Below are positions 7,124 to 15,479 of a stretch of DNA of 46,123 nucleotides, piece after piece. A program made the translations under genes and the position numbers. The notes under the pieces were generated by a model. The model was given only the letters and a program-made list of their open reading frames with translations. It was not told the origin of the DNA and did not search any database. Positions within the stretch are counted from its first letter, which is position 1; each line of letters starts with the position of its first letter. The stretch lies in the NCBI GenBank assembly GCA_017656385.1, contig JACDNX010000012.1, positions 1 to 46,123 on the forward strand, in the 5' to 3' direction. This stretch comes from Thermodesulfobacterium sp. Lineage in GTDB: Bacteria; Desulfobacterota; Thermodesulfobacteria; Thermodesulfobacteriales; Thermodesulfobacteriaceae.

Positions 7124-8593
7124 ATGCGTTTAGATATCCGTCTAAAAAATCCTATAAAAGCTTTCATACCTTTAAAAGAGTCTGGAAAAAAGAAAAAAAT
7201 AATATTAGAAGGATTGAGCTTAAGAGGAGCGCTTTTAAAACTTCCAAAAGATGAAAATTTCTCTAAAAAAGATATTGTAGAAATTTTAATTCCCTATCAA
7301 GGTATAGAATTAAAAATACTTGCTAAAAAAATAAGAAAAAGCAAAGATGGTATAGCTTTAGAATTTTTAATTATAGAAAGAGAGACTCTTTTAAAACTAT
7401 GGAAATTCATTTGTAATAATTTGTATCCTGTTTCTTGGGAAGTGTGTCCCTATTGCAATTCTCCTATTAATCACAACAAAATTTGTCCAAATTGTAAATT
7501 TTCCTTAGAAATATTTAATCCTGAGTATGTGTTTAATCATTTTAAACGAACCTTTTTATACCGAGTTAAATATTTAATAAACCAAGTAAAAATTGATGAC
7601 TTAATTAATTTATATTTAAATTTAAACAAACTTCTTTTACCTAAAAAATACTACAATGAAAACATAGAATTTGTAGGGACCTGCAAAGAGATGTTAAAAG
7701 TCTTCTCTTTAATCCGAAAAGTTGCGCCTTTAAATATACCTGTTTTAATTTTGGGAAAAAGTGGGACAGGAAAAGAATTAGTAGCCCAAGCTATTTATGA
7801 AAAAAGCTTAAGAAAAGATAAACCTTTTATTGTAATAAATTGTGCAGCAATTCCAGAAACTTTACTGGAAGCAGAACTTTTTGGATACGAAAAAGGAGCT
7901 TTCACAGGAGCACATACTTCTAAAAAAGGAAAAGTAGAATTAGCAAACGGAGGGGTACTTTTTCTTGACGAAATAGGGGAGCTACCTTTATCTTTACAAG
8001 CAAAAATTTTAAGATTTTTAGAAGATGGGACAGTAGAAAGAATAGGAAGTGAAAAGTCTAAAAAAGTTGATGTAAGAGTTATAGCTGCAACTAATCGCGA
8101 TCTTGAGGAAGAAGTAAAAAACGGAAACTTTAGAGCAGATCTGTATTATCGTTTAAGTGTTTTTACTATAAAACTTCCACCCTTAAAAGAAAGGGGAAAC
8201 GATAAAATTATTTTAGCTAATTATTTTTTAAAAAAGTTTGGTAAAGAATATGGTATAACTTCTAAACAGTTTTCTGAAGATGCAAAAAAAGCTATTATGG
8301 AATATCACTGGCCCGGAAATGTAAGGGAATTGATTAACAAAATTAGAAGGGCTCTCGTATTATCTGAAAATGAAAAAATTTCTCCAAAAGATTTAGGACT
8401 TGATATTACATTAAATCCAGAATTTATGGAAACAAATACCAAAAAGTATAAAAAAATTTTTATAGACCGATCTAAACTATTAGAAACTCTTGAAAGATGT
8501 AGTTTTAATATAAGTAAAACAGCAAAAATATTAAATATAAGCAGACCAACAGTTTACAATCTTATCAAAAAATACAAGATAAATCTTCACTAA
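7124..8593 (+). CDS. Sigma-54-dependent transcriptional activator with PilZ-like domain and zinc ribbon
   Basis: A 489-residue enhancer-binding protein. Residues 1 to about 100 look like a small beta-rich PilZ-type domain. Residues 108-124 hold a CxxC...CxxC zinc ribbon. The AAA+ domain covers about 180-415 with Walker A GKSGTGKE (211-218), the sigma-54 contact loop GAFTGA (258-263) and Walker B LFLDEIGE (279-286). A Fis-type helix-turn-helix (NISKTAKILNISRPTVYNLI) closes the protein. There is no response-regulator receiver domain, so the signal must act through the N-terminus, possibly cyclic di-GMP if the PilZ reading is right. It lies divergent to the Fap genes and convergent to the barrel gene, and is the obvious candidate regulator. 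Confidence 0.85.
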   Translation: MRLDIRLKNPIKAFIPLKESGKKKKIILEGLSLRGALLKLPKDENFSKKDIVEILIPYQGIELKILAKKIRKSKDGIALEFLIIERETLLKLWKFICNNLYPVSWEVCPYCNSPINHNKICPNCKFSLEIFNPEYVFNHFKRTFLYRVKYLINQVKIDDLINLYLNLNKLLLPKKYYNENIEFVGTCKEMLKVFSLIRKVAPLNIPVLILGKSGTGKELVAQAIYEKSLRKDKPFIVINCAAIPETLLEAELFGYEKGAFTGAHTSKKGKVELANGGVLFLDEIGELPLSLQAKILRFLEDGTVERIGSEKSKKVDVRVIAATNRDLEEEVKNGNFRADLYYRLSVFTIKLPPLKERGNDKIILANYFLKKFGKEYGITSKQFSEDAKKAIMEYHWPGNVRELINKIRRALVLSENEKISPKDLGLDITLNPEFMETNTKKYKKIFIDRSKLLETLERCSFNISKTAKILNISRPTVYNLIKKYKINLH

Positions 8594-8601
8594 CCCAAAT
8601 T

Positions 8602-9579
8602 TTAAAATCTTATAGGCAGTCTTATTTCCAAGGTAACATCCGGGGCATCGTTAGTAAGTCCTACGCCAACGGAAAAATTGAGAAAACTTTTGGGAGATGT
8701 TACATAGGAAGCTCCAAAGTAAAGCATACCCACATTAAAATCGGTTCCTGCAATATCCTCACCATTTCGTGTAGTATGAGAATATATTTTTTGGTCATAA
8801 GAAATATAAGTAGAAAGCTTTTCATTTAGAGCGTATGCCATACCTATACTAAAATCTATACTGCTACCGGGTTTCATTTCTCCATAATCTTCTACATCAC
8901 GTTCAAAATTGTAAAAATAAGCTAAACTACCAAATAAAACTGCTGGATCACTACGTTTTACTAATGTAATACCTGCAGAGACCCCCCAATGACCATTTCC
9001 TGTAGGAAGTTCCTTGGGAACTCCTGAAGCATCACTTTCTATACCGTAAGGATCTTTACCAGTATTAGTTTTTACTTTAAAATTCAACACAACATCTGGA
9101 ATGCTACCTTTTTCATATAAAAGTTGATAAGAAGCTCCAAAGGTAATATCACCAATATTTGAATCTGTAACTGTTTTTTCTGTATTAGAAGAATCTTCAG
9201 CATATCGTTCTCTACGGTAAAGATATGGAATCTGTGCTTCAAGTTGAAGATTGTCTAAAAGTCCATAACGAAAATTAAGATAACCCATAAAAACATCTTT
9301 CTTGATATCTTCTGTTTTAATCTCACCTATTACTATTGCTTCTAAAATAGTAAATCCACTTATAGCTATTCTGGTTCTTGAAGTATGTGAATATTGAAAA
9401 CCGGGTTCAATAACCAGGGTTCCCTTGGGAACTAAAACTCCACCCTTTTCTTGCAGAATTGCTTCTTCAGAAGTTGGGGGTTTTTTATTTTCTTCACATA
9501 TTCCTGAACTTAGTCCAAAAAGAGAAACTGAAATCATTAACAAAATTGTTAATAATAAAACCTTTTTAAATCTTCTCAT
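8602..9579 (-). CDS. Outer-membrane beta-barrel, FapF-like amyloid exporter candidate
   Basis: The start was set at ATG 9579, seven bases after AAGGAGG. The product is 325 residues with a signal peptide, then alternating beta-strand segments with aromatic girdles and a C-terminal RLPIRF ending typical of outer-membrane barrels. It resembles the family annotated as transporter/MetA-pathway of phenol degradation. Within a Fap locus the only barrel is expected to be FapF, the trimeric pore that exports the subunits, and it sits beside the sigma-54 activator. A short charged stretch (ENKKPPTSEEAILQEKGG) precedes the barrel; no long coiled coil is obvious, unlike Pseudomonas FapF. The functional call is by context. 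Confidence 0.62.
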   Translation of the reverse strand: MRRFKKVLLLTILLMISVSLFGLSSGICEENKKPPTSEEAILQEKGGVLVPKGTLVIEPGFQYSHTSRTRIAISGFTILEAIVIGEIKTEDIKKDVFMGYLNFRYGLLDNLQLEAQIPYLYRRERYAEDSSNTEKTVTDSNIGDITFGASYQLLYEKGSIPDVVLNFKVKTNTGKDPYGIESDASGVPKELPTGNGHWGVSAGITLVKRSDPAVLFGSLAYFYNFERDVEDYGEMKPGSSIDFSIGMAYALNEKLSTYISYDQKIYSHTTRNGEDIAGTDFNVGMLYFGASYVTSPKSFLNFSVGVGLTNDAPDVTLEIRLPIRF

Positions 9580-9631
9580 AGCAAATACCTCCTTATAATA
9601 GCTTTTTAACAATGTTTTAAATATTAAAGAT

Positions 9632-9660
9632 TATATAGCATAAGCTATTTTAAAAGTCAA
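9632..9660 (-). promoter_or_regulatory. Sigma-70-type promoter of the barrel gene
   Basis: On the minus strand TTGACT (9655-9660) and TATATA (9632-9637) are 17 bases apart; an overlapping TATAAT lies at 9630-9635. The -10 is about 50 bases upstream of the ATG at 9579. The barrel gene therefore has its own promoter, separate from the amyloid run. Confidence 0.6.
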
Positions 9661-9673
9661 AGCTATTTTAAAA
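9642..9673. repeat. 14-bp direct repeat over the barrel-gene promoter
   Basis: AAGCTATTTTAAAA occurs at 9642-9655 and 9660-9673, a period of 18 bases, covering the -35 and spacer of the promoter on the other strand. It is a plausible regulator site. No regulator can be assigned. Confidence 0.6.
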
Positions 9674-9716
9674 ATTAATTCGGAAACCAAAATTATAAAT
9701 GACCGGGGGTTGCAGA

Positions 9717-10238
9717 TTAAAGTTTGAGAAAATCAGATATTTCTCGGATGAGTTGAGACATTATATCTTCGTAAAGAGGAATAAGCTCTCTAAAATTGTT
9801 AACCTTAGAAACCTTAGTAAAAATAAATTCTTTGGTCTGGTTTCCTAAAATAATTTTTCCCTTTAAAGTCATTTTAACACTATTTTTTTCCATAAATGGA
9901 TAAAAATCAGTAATTACAATTTCTAAGAGCTCTCTCTCTGGAGAAAAACAGGTAAAGGAGGATATGAAATAGGTTTCTAAAATACATGATAAAGGACAAA
10001 TCCAGGCATTTTTAGAAAAGTAATGAAAGCCTTCTTCATCCTTATAAAGTATTCTTTCAGTATCAAGATACTCAGGAAGAACAATCTTAAAACTCACAGG
10101 TTTTTTACATTCTACTGTGTTTTGTGGTTCTAATTTGTGAAGATTTATTTTTTCTGATTTCATAAGAAAAAAATTGGGGGCACATCCCCATAAAATAATA
10201 AGTACTCCTATAATACAAAAAATTTTTAGTCTTTTCAC
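9717..10238 (-). CDS. ABC-transport auxiliary lipoprotein of the Mla/MCE operon (PqiC-like)
   Basis: A 173-residue lipoprotein: signal peptide with lipobox LWGC (lipidated Cys near residue 19). Its middle segment FKIVLPEYLDTERILY matches the PqiC/YmbA-type ABC auxiliary family (typical LPEYLDRPQIV). It starts two bases after the MCE gene stop and is the fourth gene of the operon. Such proteins sit in the outer membrane and help MCE assemblies move phospholipids across the periplasm. Sequence identity to known members appears low, so the family call leans on the motif and position. Confidence 0.72.
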   Translation of the reverse strand: MKRLKIFCIIGVLIILWGCAPNFFLMKSEKINLHKLEPQNTVECKKPVSFKIVLPEYLDTERILYKDEEGFHYFSKNAWICPLSCILETYFISSFTCFSPERELLEIVITDFYPFMEKNSVKMTLKGKIILGNQTKEFIFTKVSKVNNFRELIPLYEDIMSQLIREISDFLKL

Positions 10239-10240
10239 TT

Positions 10241-11173
10241 TTACTCCTCCAGATGGCTTTTTTTGACTGTAGCATCTGGAAATAAGGTTAATTTTTCTTT
10301 TAAACTTTTTGAAAGTTCAGAAAGATTTTGTGAAGTTCTTTCAATCTCTTTCACTGTCTTTAAAATCTGAGGTAAAAGTTCGGCATCAGCAGTATTTAAA
10401 ATTTTAGAAGATTTTGAAAAAAGTTCATCCAGTTTTTTAATCTCCTTTTCCAGTTCCTCTGCAACTATTGTATATTGAGCAATTAACTTTCTACTATCGC
10501 GGGTCACATTATTAAATTCCTCTATATCAATCTGGTAAAGCTTCTCTTTTGCTTGATTTATTAAATAAGAAGCTTCTTTGACGGTTAATTGAGATTCTTT
10601 TAATACCTGAGAGAGTTCATCGGAATTTTTTTCAAGCTTAGCTAACACCCTGTTTATTCTTTCAAATTCTAACTTGTTTAAAATCTGATTTATGTTTTCA
10701 AGAAGTTTATTGGTGTTGTAAATAGTTTCGGGAAGAGCAGAAACCAGACGCTGTAAATTAGATTCTTTCATAGGAATAACTTTTAACTTTTCTTTTTTAT
10801 CAAAAGTTATTTTTGCTTCAGGATCCTCTGTTAACAAAAGATAAGCAATTCCTGTAATTCCTTGAACTCCTAAAGTAGCAGAAATCCCTTTATCTATGTT
10901 TAATTTTTTATCTATTAGAACTTTTATTCTTATTAATTTTTGATTTTCTGGATCAATTTCCATACTCTTTACTTTTCCTATCTGAACCCCTTTATAATAA
11001 ACTGATGCAGAGGGTTTTAATCCTTGCACTGATTGCGAAGTTACGATAAGATATTCTGTATATTTTGAGCTTTCTCCTATATGGGAAAAAGTATACAAAA
11101 CGATACCAAAAAGAAGTATGCCTAAAATTACAAAAATTCCTACAATCAGGTAATTTACTCTCCCTTCTATCAT
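10241..11173 (-). CDS. mlaD: MCE-domain phospholipid-binding protein (MlaD-like)
   Basis: A single N-terminal membrane helix (about residues 8-30) is followed by one MCE domain (about 38-120). VYYKGVQIGKV and the hydrophobic loop GVQGITGIAYLLL are typical. Then comes a long helical, coiled-coil-prone tail (about 140-290). The MCE ring in the periplasm binds lipids delivered to or from the MlaFE ATPase. At 310 residues it is longer than E. coli MlaD (183), because of the tail, as in many non-enteric MCE proteins. It lies between mlaF and the auxiliary lipoprotein with 2-3-base gaps. Confidence 0.88.
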   Translation of the reverse strand: MIEGRVNYLIVGIFVILGILLFGIVLYTFSHIGESSKYTEYLIVTSQSVQGLKPSASVYYKGVQIGKVKSMEIDPENQKLIRIKVLIDKKLNIDKGISATLGVQGITGIAYLLLTEDPEAKITFDKKEKLKVIPMKESNLQRLVSALPETIYNTNKLLENINQILNKLEFERINRVLAKLEKNSDELSQVLKESQLTVKEASYLINQAKEKLYQIDIEEFNNVTRDSRKLIAQYTIVAEELEKEIKKLDELFSKSSKILNTADAELLPQILKTVKEIERTSQNLSELSKSLKEKLTLFPDATVKKSHLEE

Positions 11174-11176
11174 TTC

Positions 11177-11938
11177 CTACTCTCTTGCTTCTGAGATTGT
11201 AATTTTCCATCGTTTGGTAGAAAAAAGTTGTTGTAACCAGGGATCAGGTAAAAATTTTATTTCTTCTGGTTTACCATCGTAAACTATTTTACCCTCAGCC
11301 AATACCAAAACTCTATCACAAATACTTAAGGTAAAAAGGTCATGAGTAACCATAAAAATGGTAATTCCTGTTAAATCTCTCAATTTTTTTAAAATGGATT
11401 CTATTTCTTCAGAACTTACAGGATCAAGCCCTGAAGTAGGTTCATCAAGAAGGAGCAACTCTGGATCCAGAGCAAGGGCTCTGGCTAAAGCTACTTTTTT
11501 CTTCATACCTCCTGATAATTCTTCTGGATATTTATTAAAAACCTCATCACTTAGTCCCACCATTCTTAATTTAATATAAGCCAAATCTTTCAAAATATCT
11601 AAAGGATATTTTCCTATTTTTCTTAAAGGATAAATAATGTTTTCTCTTACAGTCATAGAATTAAACAAAGCTGAGAACTGAAAAACCACTCCGGTTTTGT
11701 TTCTCAATTCTTGTTTTTCTTCTTCTGAAAGATTATTAGTATTTTTGCCATAAAGATGAATTTCTCCCTTTTGAGGAGAAAGTAAAAGCAAGATCAATTT
11801 AAGAATAGTTGTTTTACCAGAACCACTGCCTCCTACAAGAGCTACAATTTCACCTTTATTTACAGAAAAATTTAAGTTTTTATGCACAACTATTTTCTCA
11901 TAACCAGATTGAACATTTTTAAACTCAATTACTTTCAT
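11177..11938 (-). CDS. mlaF: ABC transporter ATPase MlaF
   Basis: A 253-residue ABC ATPase. Visible motifs: Walker A GGSGSGKTT, Q-loop VVFQFSALF, signature LSGGMKKKVALARAL, Walker B LLLLDEPTSGLDP and the H-loop THD. The SGGMKKKVALAR form and FSALF Q-loop are characteristic of the MlaF/Ttg2A branch. The start is the ATG at 11938, whose ATGA overlaps the mlaE stop; the longer open frame reads back into mlaE and is not coding. It energises phospholipid trafficking between membranes together with MlaE and MlaD. Confidence 0.92.
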   Translation of the reverse strand: MKVIEFKNVQSGYEKIVVHKNLNFSVNKGEIVALVGGSGSGKTTILKLILLLLSPQKGEIHLYGKNTNNLSEEEKQELRNKTGVVFQFSALFNSMTVRENIIYPLRKIGKYPLDILKDLAYIKLRMVGLSDEVFNKYPEELSGGMKKKVALARALALDPELLLLDEPTSGLDPVSSEEIESILKKLRDLTGITIFMVTHDLFTLSICDRVLVLAEGKIVYDGKPEEIKFLPDPWLQQLFSTKRWKITISEARE

Positions 11939-12963
11939 AATCCGACCTTTGTAAATATAATAGAAAAAATAGCATCCATCACAATTACTCCTGCTATGCA
12001 ATAAACCACGCTTTTCATTACTGAATTGGCAAGGCTTTGAGGATTTTTTTCTGAAATATAACCAAAATAACATCCTACGAGAGCCGTATATAATCCAAAA
12101 AAGGGCATTTTGATAATTCCTGCTATTACATGATTAGAACTAACAGCTTCTGGCAATCTGGAGAAAAAATCCAGCACAGGTATATTAAGATAAATCTCTG
12201 AAATTAAAGCTCCTCCCAAAATCATAAAAAAAGAAGAAAAGAGCATTAAAATAGGAGCTGAGATTATTAAAGATAGCACTCTCGGTAACACGAGTAAACT
12301 CACCCAGGAAAGTCCCATTACTTCCAAAGCATCAAGTTCTTCAGAAACTTTTCTTAAACCAATATTAGCAGAATAACCGCTTGCTACCCTTCCGGCTAAA
12401 AGGATTCCAGTAATAATAGGAGCAAGCTCTCTAAAAGTAGGAATGCCTATAAGTTCAACTATAAATATGTTTGCACCAAAAGTTCTTAATAAAAACGCAC
12501 TTTGATAAGCCATAACTATTCCCAATAAAAAAGATAAAGCTCCCAGTAAGAGAAGAGTTCCTGCTCCTGAAACTTGTAAATCTTTTAGTAAAGCCGAAAT
12601 TTCCATCTGACGGATATTTTTAAAGGCTTCTACCAAAAAATATCCCAGATACTCTACAGGAGCAAGGATTTTATAAAACAGATGTTTTAAATTTAAAGAA
12701 ATAAGCTTTTTACTGTTGGTCTTTGTTTCTTTTGGATATTCAAGATATCTTTCCAGAAGATGTATCAATTCCAACTGCTTATTGGTTGCTATTAGATTGT
12801 TCAAGGTTAACTTTTTGTTTTTGAGCTCCTTTAAAATAATTAAGAGCAAACAGGTATTTATATCTTCAAGTTTTGTAATATCTAAAAATTTAAAAGAAGA
12901 GGCTTTTAGCTTTTTCTCAAGTTCATAGCATGAGATTTTGCCCTTTATCTCAAGCTTTTCCAT
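11935..12963 (-). CDS. mlaE: ABC permease MlaE with N-terminal STAS-like extension
   Basis: The C-terminal 250 residues are the MlaE permease: LLGALSFLLGIVMAYQSA, the family-typical ELAPIITGILLAGRVASGYSA and EELDALEVMGL, with about five membrane helices. Residues 1 to about 90 are a hydrophilic domain that looks like a degenerate STAS (MlaB-type) module fused in the same chain. That agrees with the lack of a separate mlaB. It is the first gene of a four-gene operon (mlaE-F-D-lipoprotein) tied together by overlaps and 2-3-base gaps. Confidence 0.9.
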   Translation of the reverse strand: MEKLEIKGKISCYELEKKLKASSFKFLDITKLEDINTCLLLIILKELKNKKLTLNNLIATNKQLELIHLLERYLEYPKETKTNSKKLISLNLKHLFYKILAPVEYLGYFLVEAFKNIRQMEISALLKDLQVSGAGTLLLLGALSFLLGIVMAYQSAFLLRTFGANIFIVELIGIPTFRELAPIITGILLAGRVASGYSANIGLRKVSEELDALEVMGLSWVSLLVLPRVLSLIISAPILMLFSSFFMILGGALISEIYLNIPVLDFFSRLPEAVSSNHVIAGIIKMPFFGLYTALVGCYFGYISEKNPQSLANSVMKSVVYCIAGVIVMDAIFSIIFTKVGL

Positions 12964-13024
12964 GTTAAAATTTAAAATTTACACTTTTAATTTATCACCA
13001 ATTTAAATTTTAAAAATTCTTAAA

Positions 13025-13042
13025 AACCTCTTTTTAAAGGTT
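13025..13042 (-). terminator. Weak hairpin after era
   Basis: On the minus strand AACCT and AGGTT pair around an AT-rich centre and are followed by a short T run. It lies about 40 bases past the era stop. The stem is short, so it is at best a weak terminator separating era from the mla operon. Confidence 0.25.
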
Positions 13043-13082
13043 AATCATGATTGATCAAAATCTTGATTTATGAAAAGGCTTA

Positions 13083-13994
13083 TTATTCTCTAAAAGGAAT
13101 GGCAAGTCTTCTGATGTGAGATTCTCTTTCTCTCCAGTCTTTTAATGCCTTAACCCAGAGATCTAAATATATCTTTTTGCCTAATAAAAATTCAAGCTCT
13201 TCTCTGGCAAGAGTTCCTATCTTTTTTAACATCCTCCCACCTTTCCCAATTATAATTCCCTTTTGAGAATCTCTTTCTATAAATATAGTTGCCTGAATGT
13301 AAAGCAAGTTCTTCTCCGGTTCTTCTCTTATTTCCTCCACTTTTACAGCTGTAGAATATGGGATTTCCTGATAGGTTAACATAAAAACCTTTTCACGGAT
13401 TATTTCTGCTATAAGCAAGCTTAACGGTAAATCTGTAACTCTGTCCGGCTCATAATAAAAGGGACCTTCTGGAAGAATTTTTATGATTTCATCAAGCAGT
13501 CTATCAAGCCCATCATTTTTTAAAGCTGAAACAGGAACTATAGCGTGAAAATCATGAAGTTTGGAAAAATAATCTATTATAGGAAGAAGTTCCTGTTTTT
13601 TTATAAGATCTATCTTATTTAGAGCTAAAATAGCTGGTTTACCAGCTTTTTTTATTAAATCCAAAATCCTTTCTTCCTCTGGAATACGATGGGTAACATC
13701 CATAACCCACAAAATAATATCAACTTCCTCTAAGGTATTTAGTGCTTCCTTTACCATTATCTGGTTAAAAAGATCCTTTGCATCGTGAATTCCTGGAGTA
13801 TCAACAAAAACAACCTGGTAATTATCTTTTGTCAAAACTCCCCTAATATTAAATCTTGTAGTCTGAGGTTTTGGACTAACTATGGAAACTTTAGTTCCTA
13901 AAAGTTGATTTAAAAGCGTTGATTTTCCAACATTCGGAAGCCCTATAATACCGACAAATCCAGACCTGGTGATTTTTAAATTATTTTCTGTCAT
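13083..13994 (-). CDS. era: GTPase Era
   Basis: A 303-residue protein with G1 GLPNVGKS (18-25), G3 DTPG (65-68) and G4 NKID (126-129), followed by a C-terminal KH domain with IIGKGGRMLKKIG. Era binds 16S rRNA and supports 30S maturation. Length and domain order are standard. It follows rnc on the same strand after a 31-base gap, the widely conserved rnc-era pairing, and is the last gene of the pgi-hemB-rlpA-rnc-era run. Confidence 0.96.
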   Translation of the reverse strand: MTENNLKITRSGFVGIIGLPNVGKSTLLNQLLGTKVSIVSPKPQTTRFNIRGVLTKDNYQVVFVDTPGIHDAKDLFNQIMVKEALNTLEEVDIILWVMDVTHRIPEEERILDLIKKAGKPAILALNKIDLIKKQELLPIIDYFSKLHDFHAIVPVSALKNDGLDRLLDEIIKILPEGPFYYEPDRVTDLPLSLLIAEIIREKVFMLTYQEIPYSTAVKVEEIREEPEKNLLYIQATIFIERDSQKGIIIGKGGRMLKKIGTLAREELEFLLGKKIYLDLWVKALKDWRERESHIRRLAIPFRE

Positions 13995-14025
13995 CTTTTA
14001 AAAGATAAAACCAAACTCAAGTTTA

Positions 14026-14730
14026 TCAATCTAAAACAGCCTTTTCTTTCAAAATTTTTAAAGCCCTTTTAGCAGCTAAAACTTCTGCTTCTTTTTTAGA
14101 ACCTCCTTGAGCCTTAGCAATTAATTCTCCATTTAATTTAATTCCAATTTCAAATTTAGGATTGTGAGAAGGACCTTTAATAGACAATACCTCATATTCA
14201 AGATTTTTATTGTATTGCTTCTGAATTAATTCTTGAAGCTGTGTTTTATAATCCTGAATTTTTTTCTGACGAAATTTAATAAAATAAGGAGAAAACCACT
14301 TTTTTACCCTTTCAAAAGTTACTTCAAAACCTCCTTCTATAAACAAAGCTCCTATAAGTGCTTCCATAGCCCTTGCACAAATATTTTCCTTACTCTTTTT
14401 ATCAAGTCTTCTTTCTCTTTTCCCAAGATATATGTAATCAAGAAGATTCAGTTTCTTAGAAACCTTTACCAGTGTATTTTTACAAACAAGATAAGCTCTT
14501 TTTTGAGTAAGGTCTCCTTCTCTATCCTCTTTAAACTTTTGAAAAAGCAAAAAAGAAATACATAAATTTAGAACCGAATCTCCTAAAAATTCAAGTCTTT
14601 CGTTATCTTCCCAGTTAATTTCTTTATGACTGACTTTGTATGATCTGTGAGTTAAAGCACTTTTTAGAAGTTCTTTGTTTTTGAACTTGAAATTTAAAAT
14701 ATCTTCAAGCTTTTCCAAATCTTTTTCCAT
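14026..14730 (-). CDS. rnc: Ribonuclease III
   Basis: Contains the RNase III signature ERLEFLGDSVL (residues 44-54, with catalytic Asp) and the second acidic site in ALIGALFIEGG. A C-terminal double-stranded RNA-binding domain carries GPSHNPKFEIG and GGSKKEAEVLAAKRAL. At 234 residues it is full length. It processes rRNA precursors and structured mRNAs. The start codon overlaps the rlpA stop by one base (TAATG), so translation is likely coupled. Confidence 0.96.
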   Translation of the reverse strand: MEKDLEKLEDILNFKFKNKELLKSALTHRSYKVSHKEINWEDNERLEFLGDSVLNLCISFLLFQKFKEDREGDLTQKRAYLVCKNTLVKVSKKLNLLDYIYLGKRERRLDKKSKENICARAMEALIGALFIEGGFEVTFERVKKWFSPYFIKFRQKKIQDYKTQLQELIQKQYNKNLEYEVLSIKGPSHNPKFEIGIKLNGELIAKAQGGSKKEAEVLAAKRALKILKEKAVLD

Positions 14731-15479
14731 TACTTTGCCACAAGAAAAGCTGAGCTAAATCTTTCTTTTTTTAACTTTTCAGCTAATTTAAAGGCTTCAT
14801 AAAAATCATTGGCAAGATAAATCTGAACTCTATAAAAAATTGTATCACCCTTTTGAAACGGTTCTATGTTGATCTTTTTAAATTCTTTTTCTAATTCCGA
14901 TTTTAGTCTCAAAGCATTCTGATAAATCGTAAATGCTCCAACTTGAAGATAAAACTTTCTAAATCTTATATTAGGAACATTTTTATAAACTATTCCTCCT
15001 TCTGTTAGCATACCTTCACTCAAAGCCACTATTTTCACCTTTGCAAGACCTTTACCAATCATTCCCAATTCTTTTGCTGCTGCATAACTAAGATCTATAC
15101 ACCTATTATCAACAAAAGGACCTCTATCATTTATTCTTACAACTACCTGTTTACCATTTTCTAAGTTCGTAACAAGAACATAAGTTCCTATAGGAAGAAT
15201 TTTGTGAGCTGCAGTAAAATCATGCATGTTGTATATCTCTCCGCTTGCCGATTTATTTCCGTGAAACTTAGGACCATACCAGGATGCAATACATACCTCT
15301 TCGTATCCCTGTGCTGATGGTAAAGGAAAATAGGTTTTCCCGTTTATTGTATAAGGTTTAAGCCATGCTGGAATCTTTTTTGAGTAATCCTCATAACCAT
15401 ATTCTGGTGCTCTTTTGGGAGGTCTTGCACAAGCTGTTAAAATTAATACCAAAAAAAGAAATAAAATTTTTTTTGTCAT
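14730..15479 (-). CDS. rlpA: RlpA-family septal lytic transglycosylase with SPOR domain
   Basis: A lipoprotein with lipobox LTAC (Cys17). The double-psi beta-barrel domain carries ASWYGPKFHGNKSASGE and VRINDRGPF, including the expected catalytic Asp. A C-terminal SPOR domain (about 172-249) carries the module's FYLQVGAF and FYRVQIY. RlpA cleaves denuded glycan strands at the septum during daughter-cell separation, and SPOR recruits it to the division site. It is joined by one-base TAATG overlaps to both hemB upstream and rnc downstream. Confidence 0.92.
   Translation of the reverse strand: MTKKILFLFLVLILTACARPPKRAPEYGYEDYSKKIPAWLKPYTINGKTYFPLPSAQGYEEVCIASWYGPKFHGNKSASGEIYNMHDFTAAHKILPIGTYVLVTNLENGKQVVVRINDRGPFVDNRCIDLSYAAAKELGMIGKGLAKVKIVALSEGMLTEGGIVYKNVPNIRFRKFYLQVGAFTIYQNALRLKSELEKEFKKINIEPFQKGDTIFYRVQIYLANDFYEAFKLAEKLKKERFSSAFLVAK

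Noticed and set aside
11939-12073. 45-residue extension of MlaF
   Set aside because: It lies entirely inside mlaE in another frame; the ATGA overlap at 11935-11938 is the natural start.
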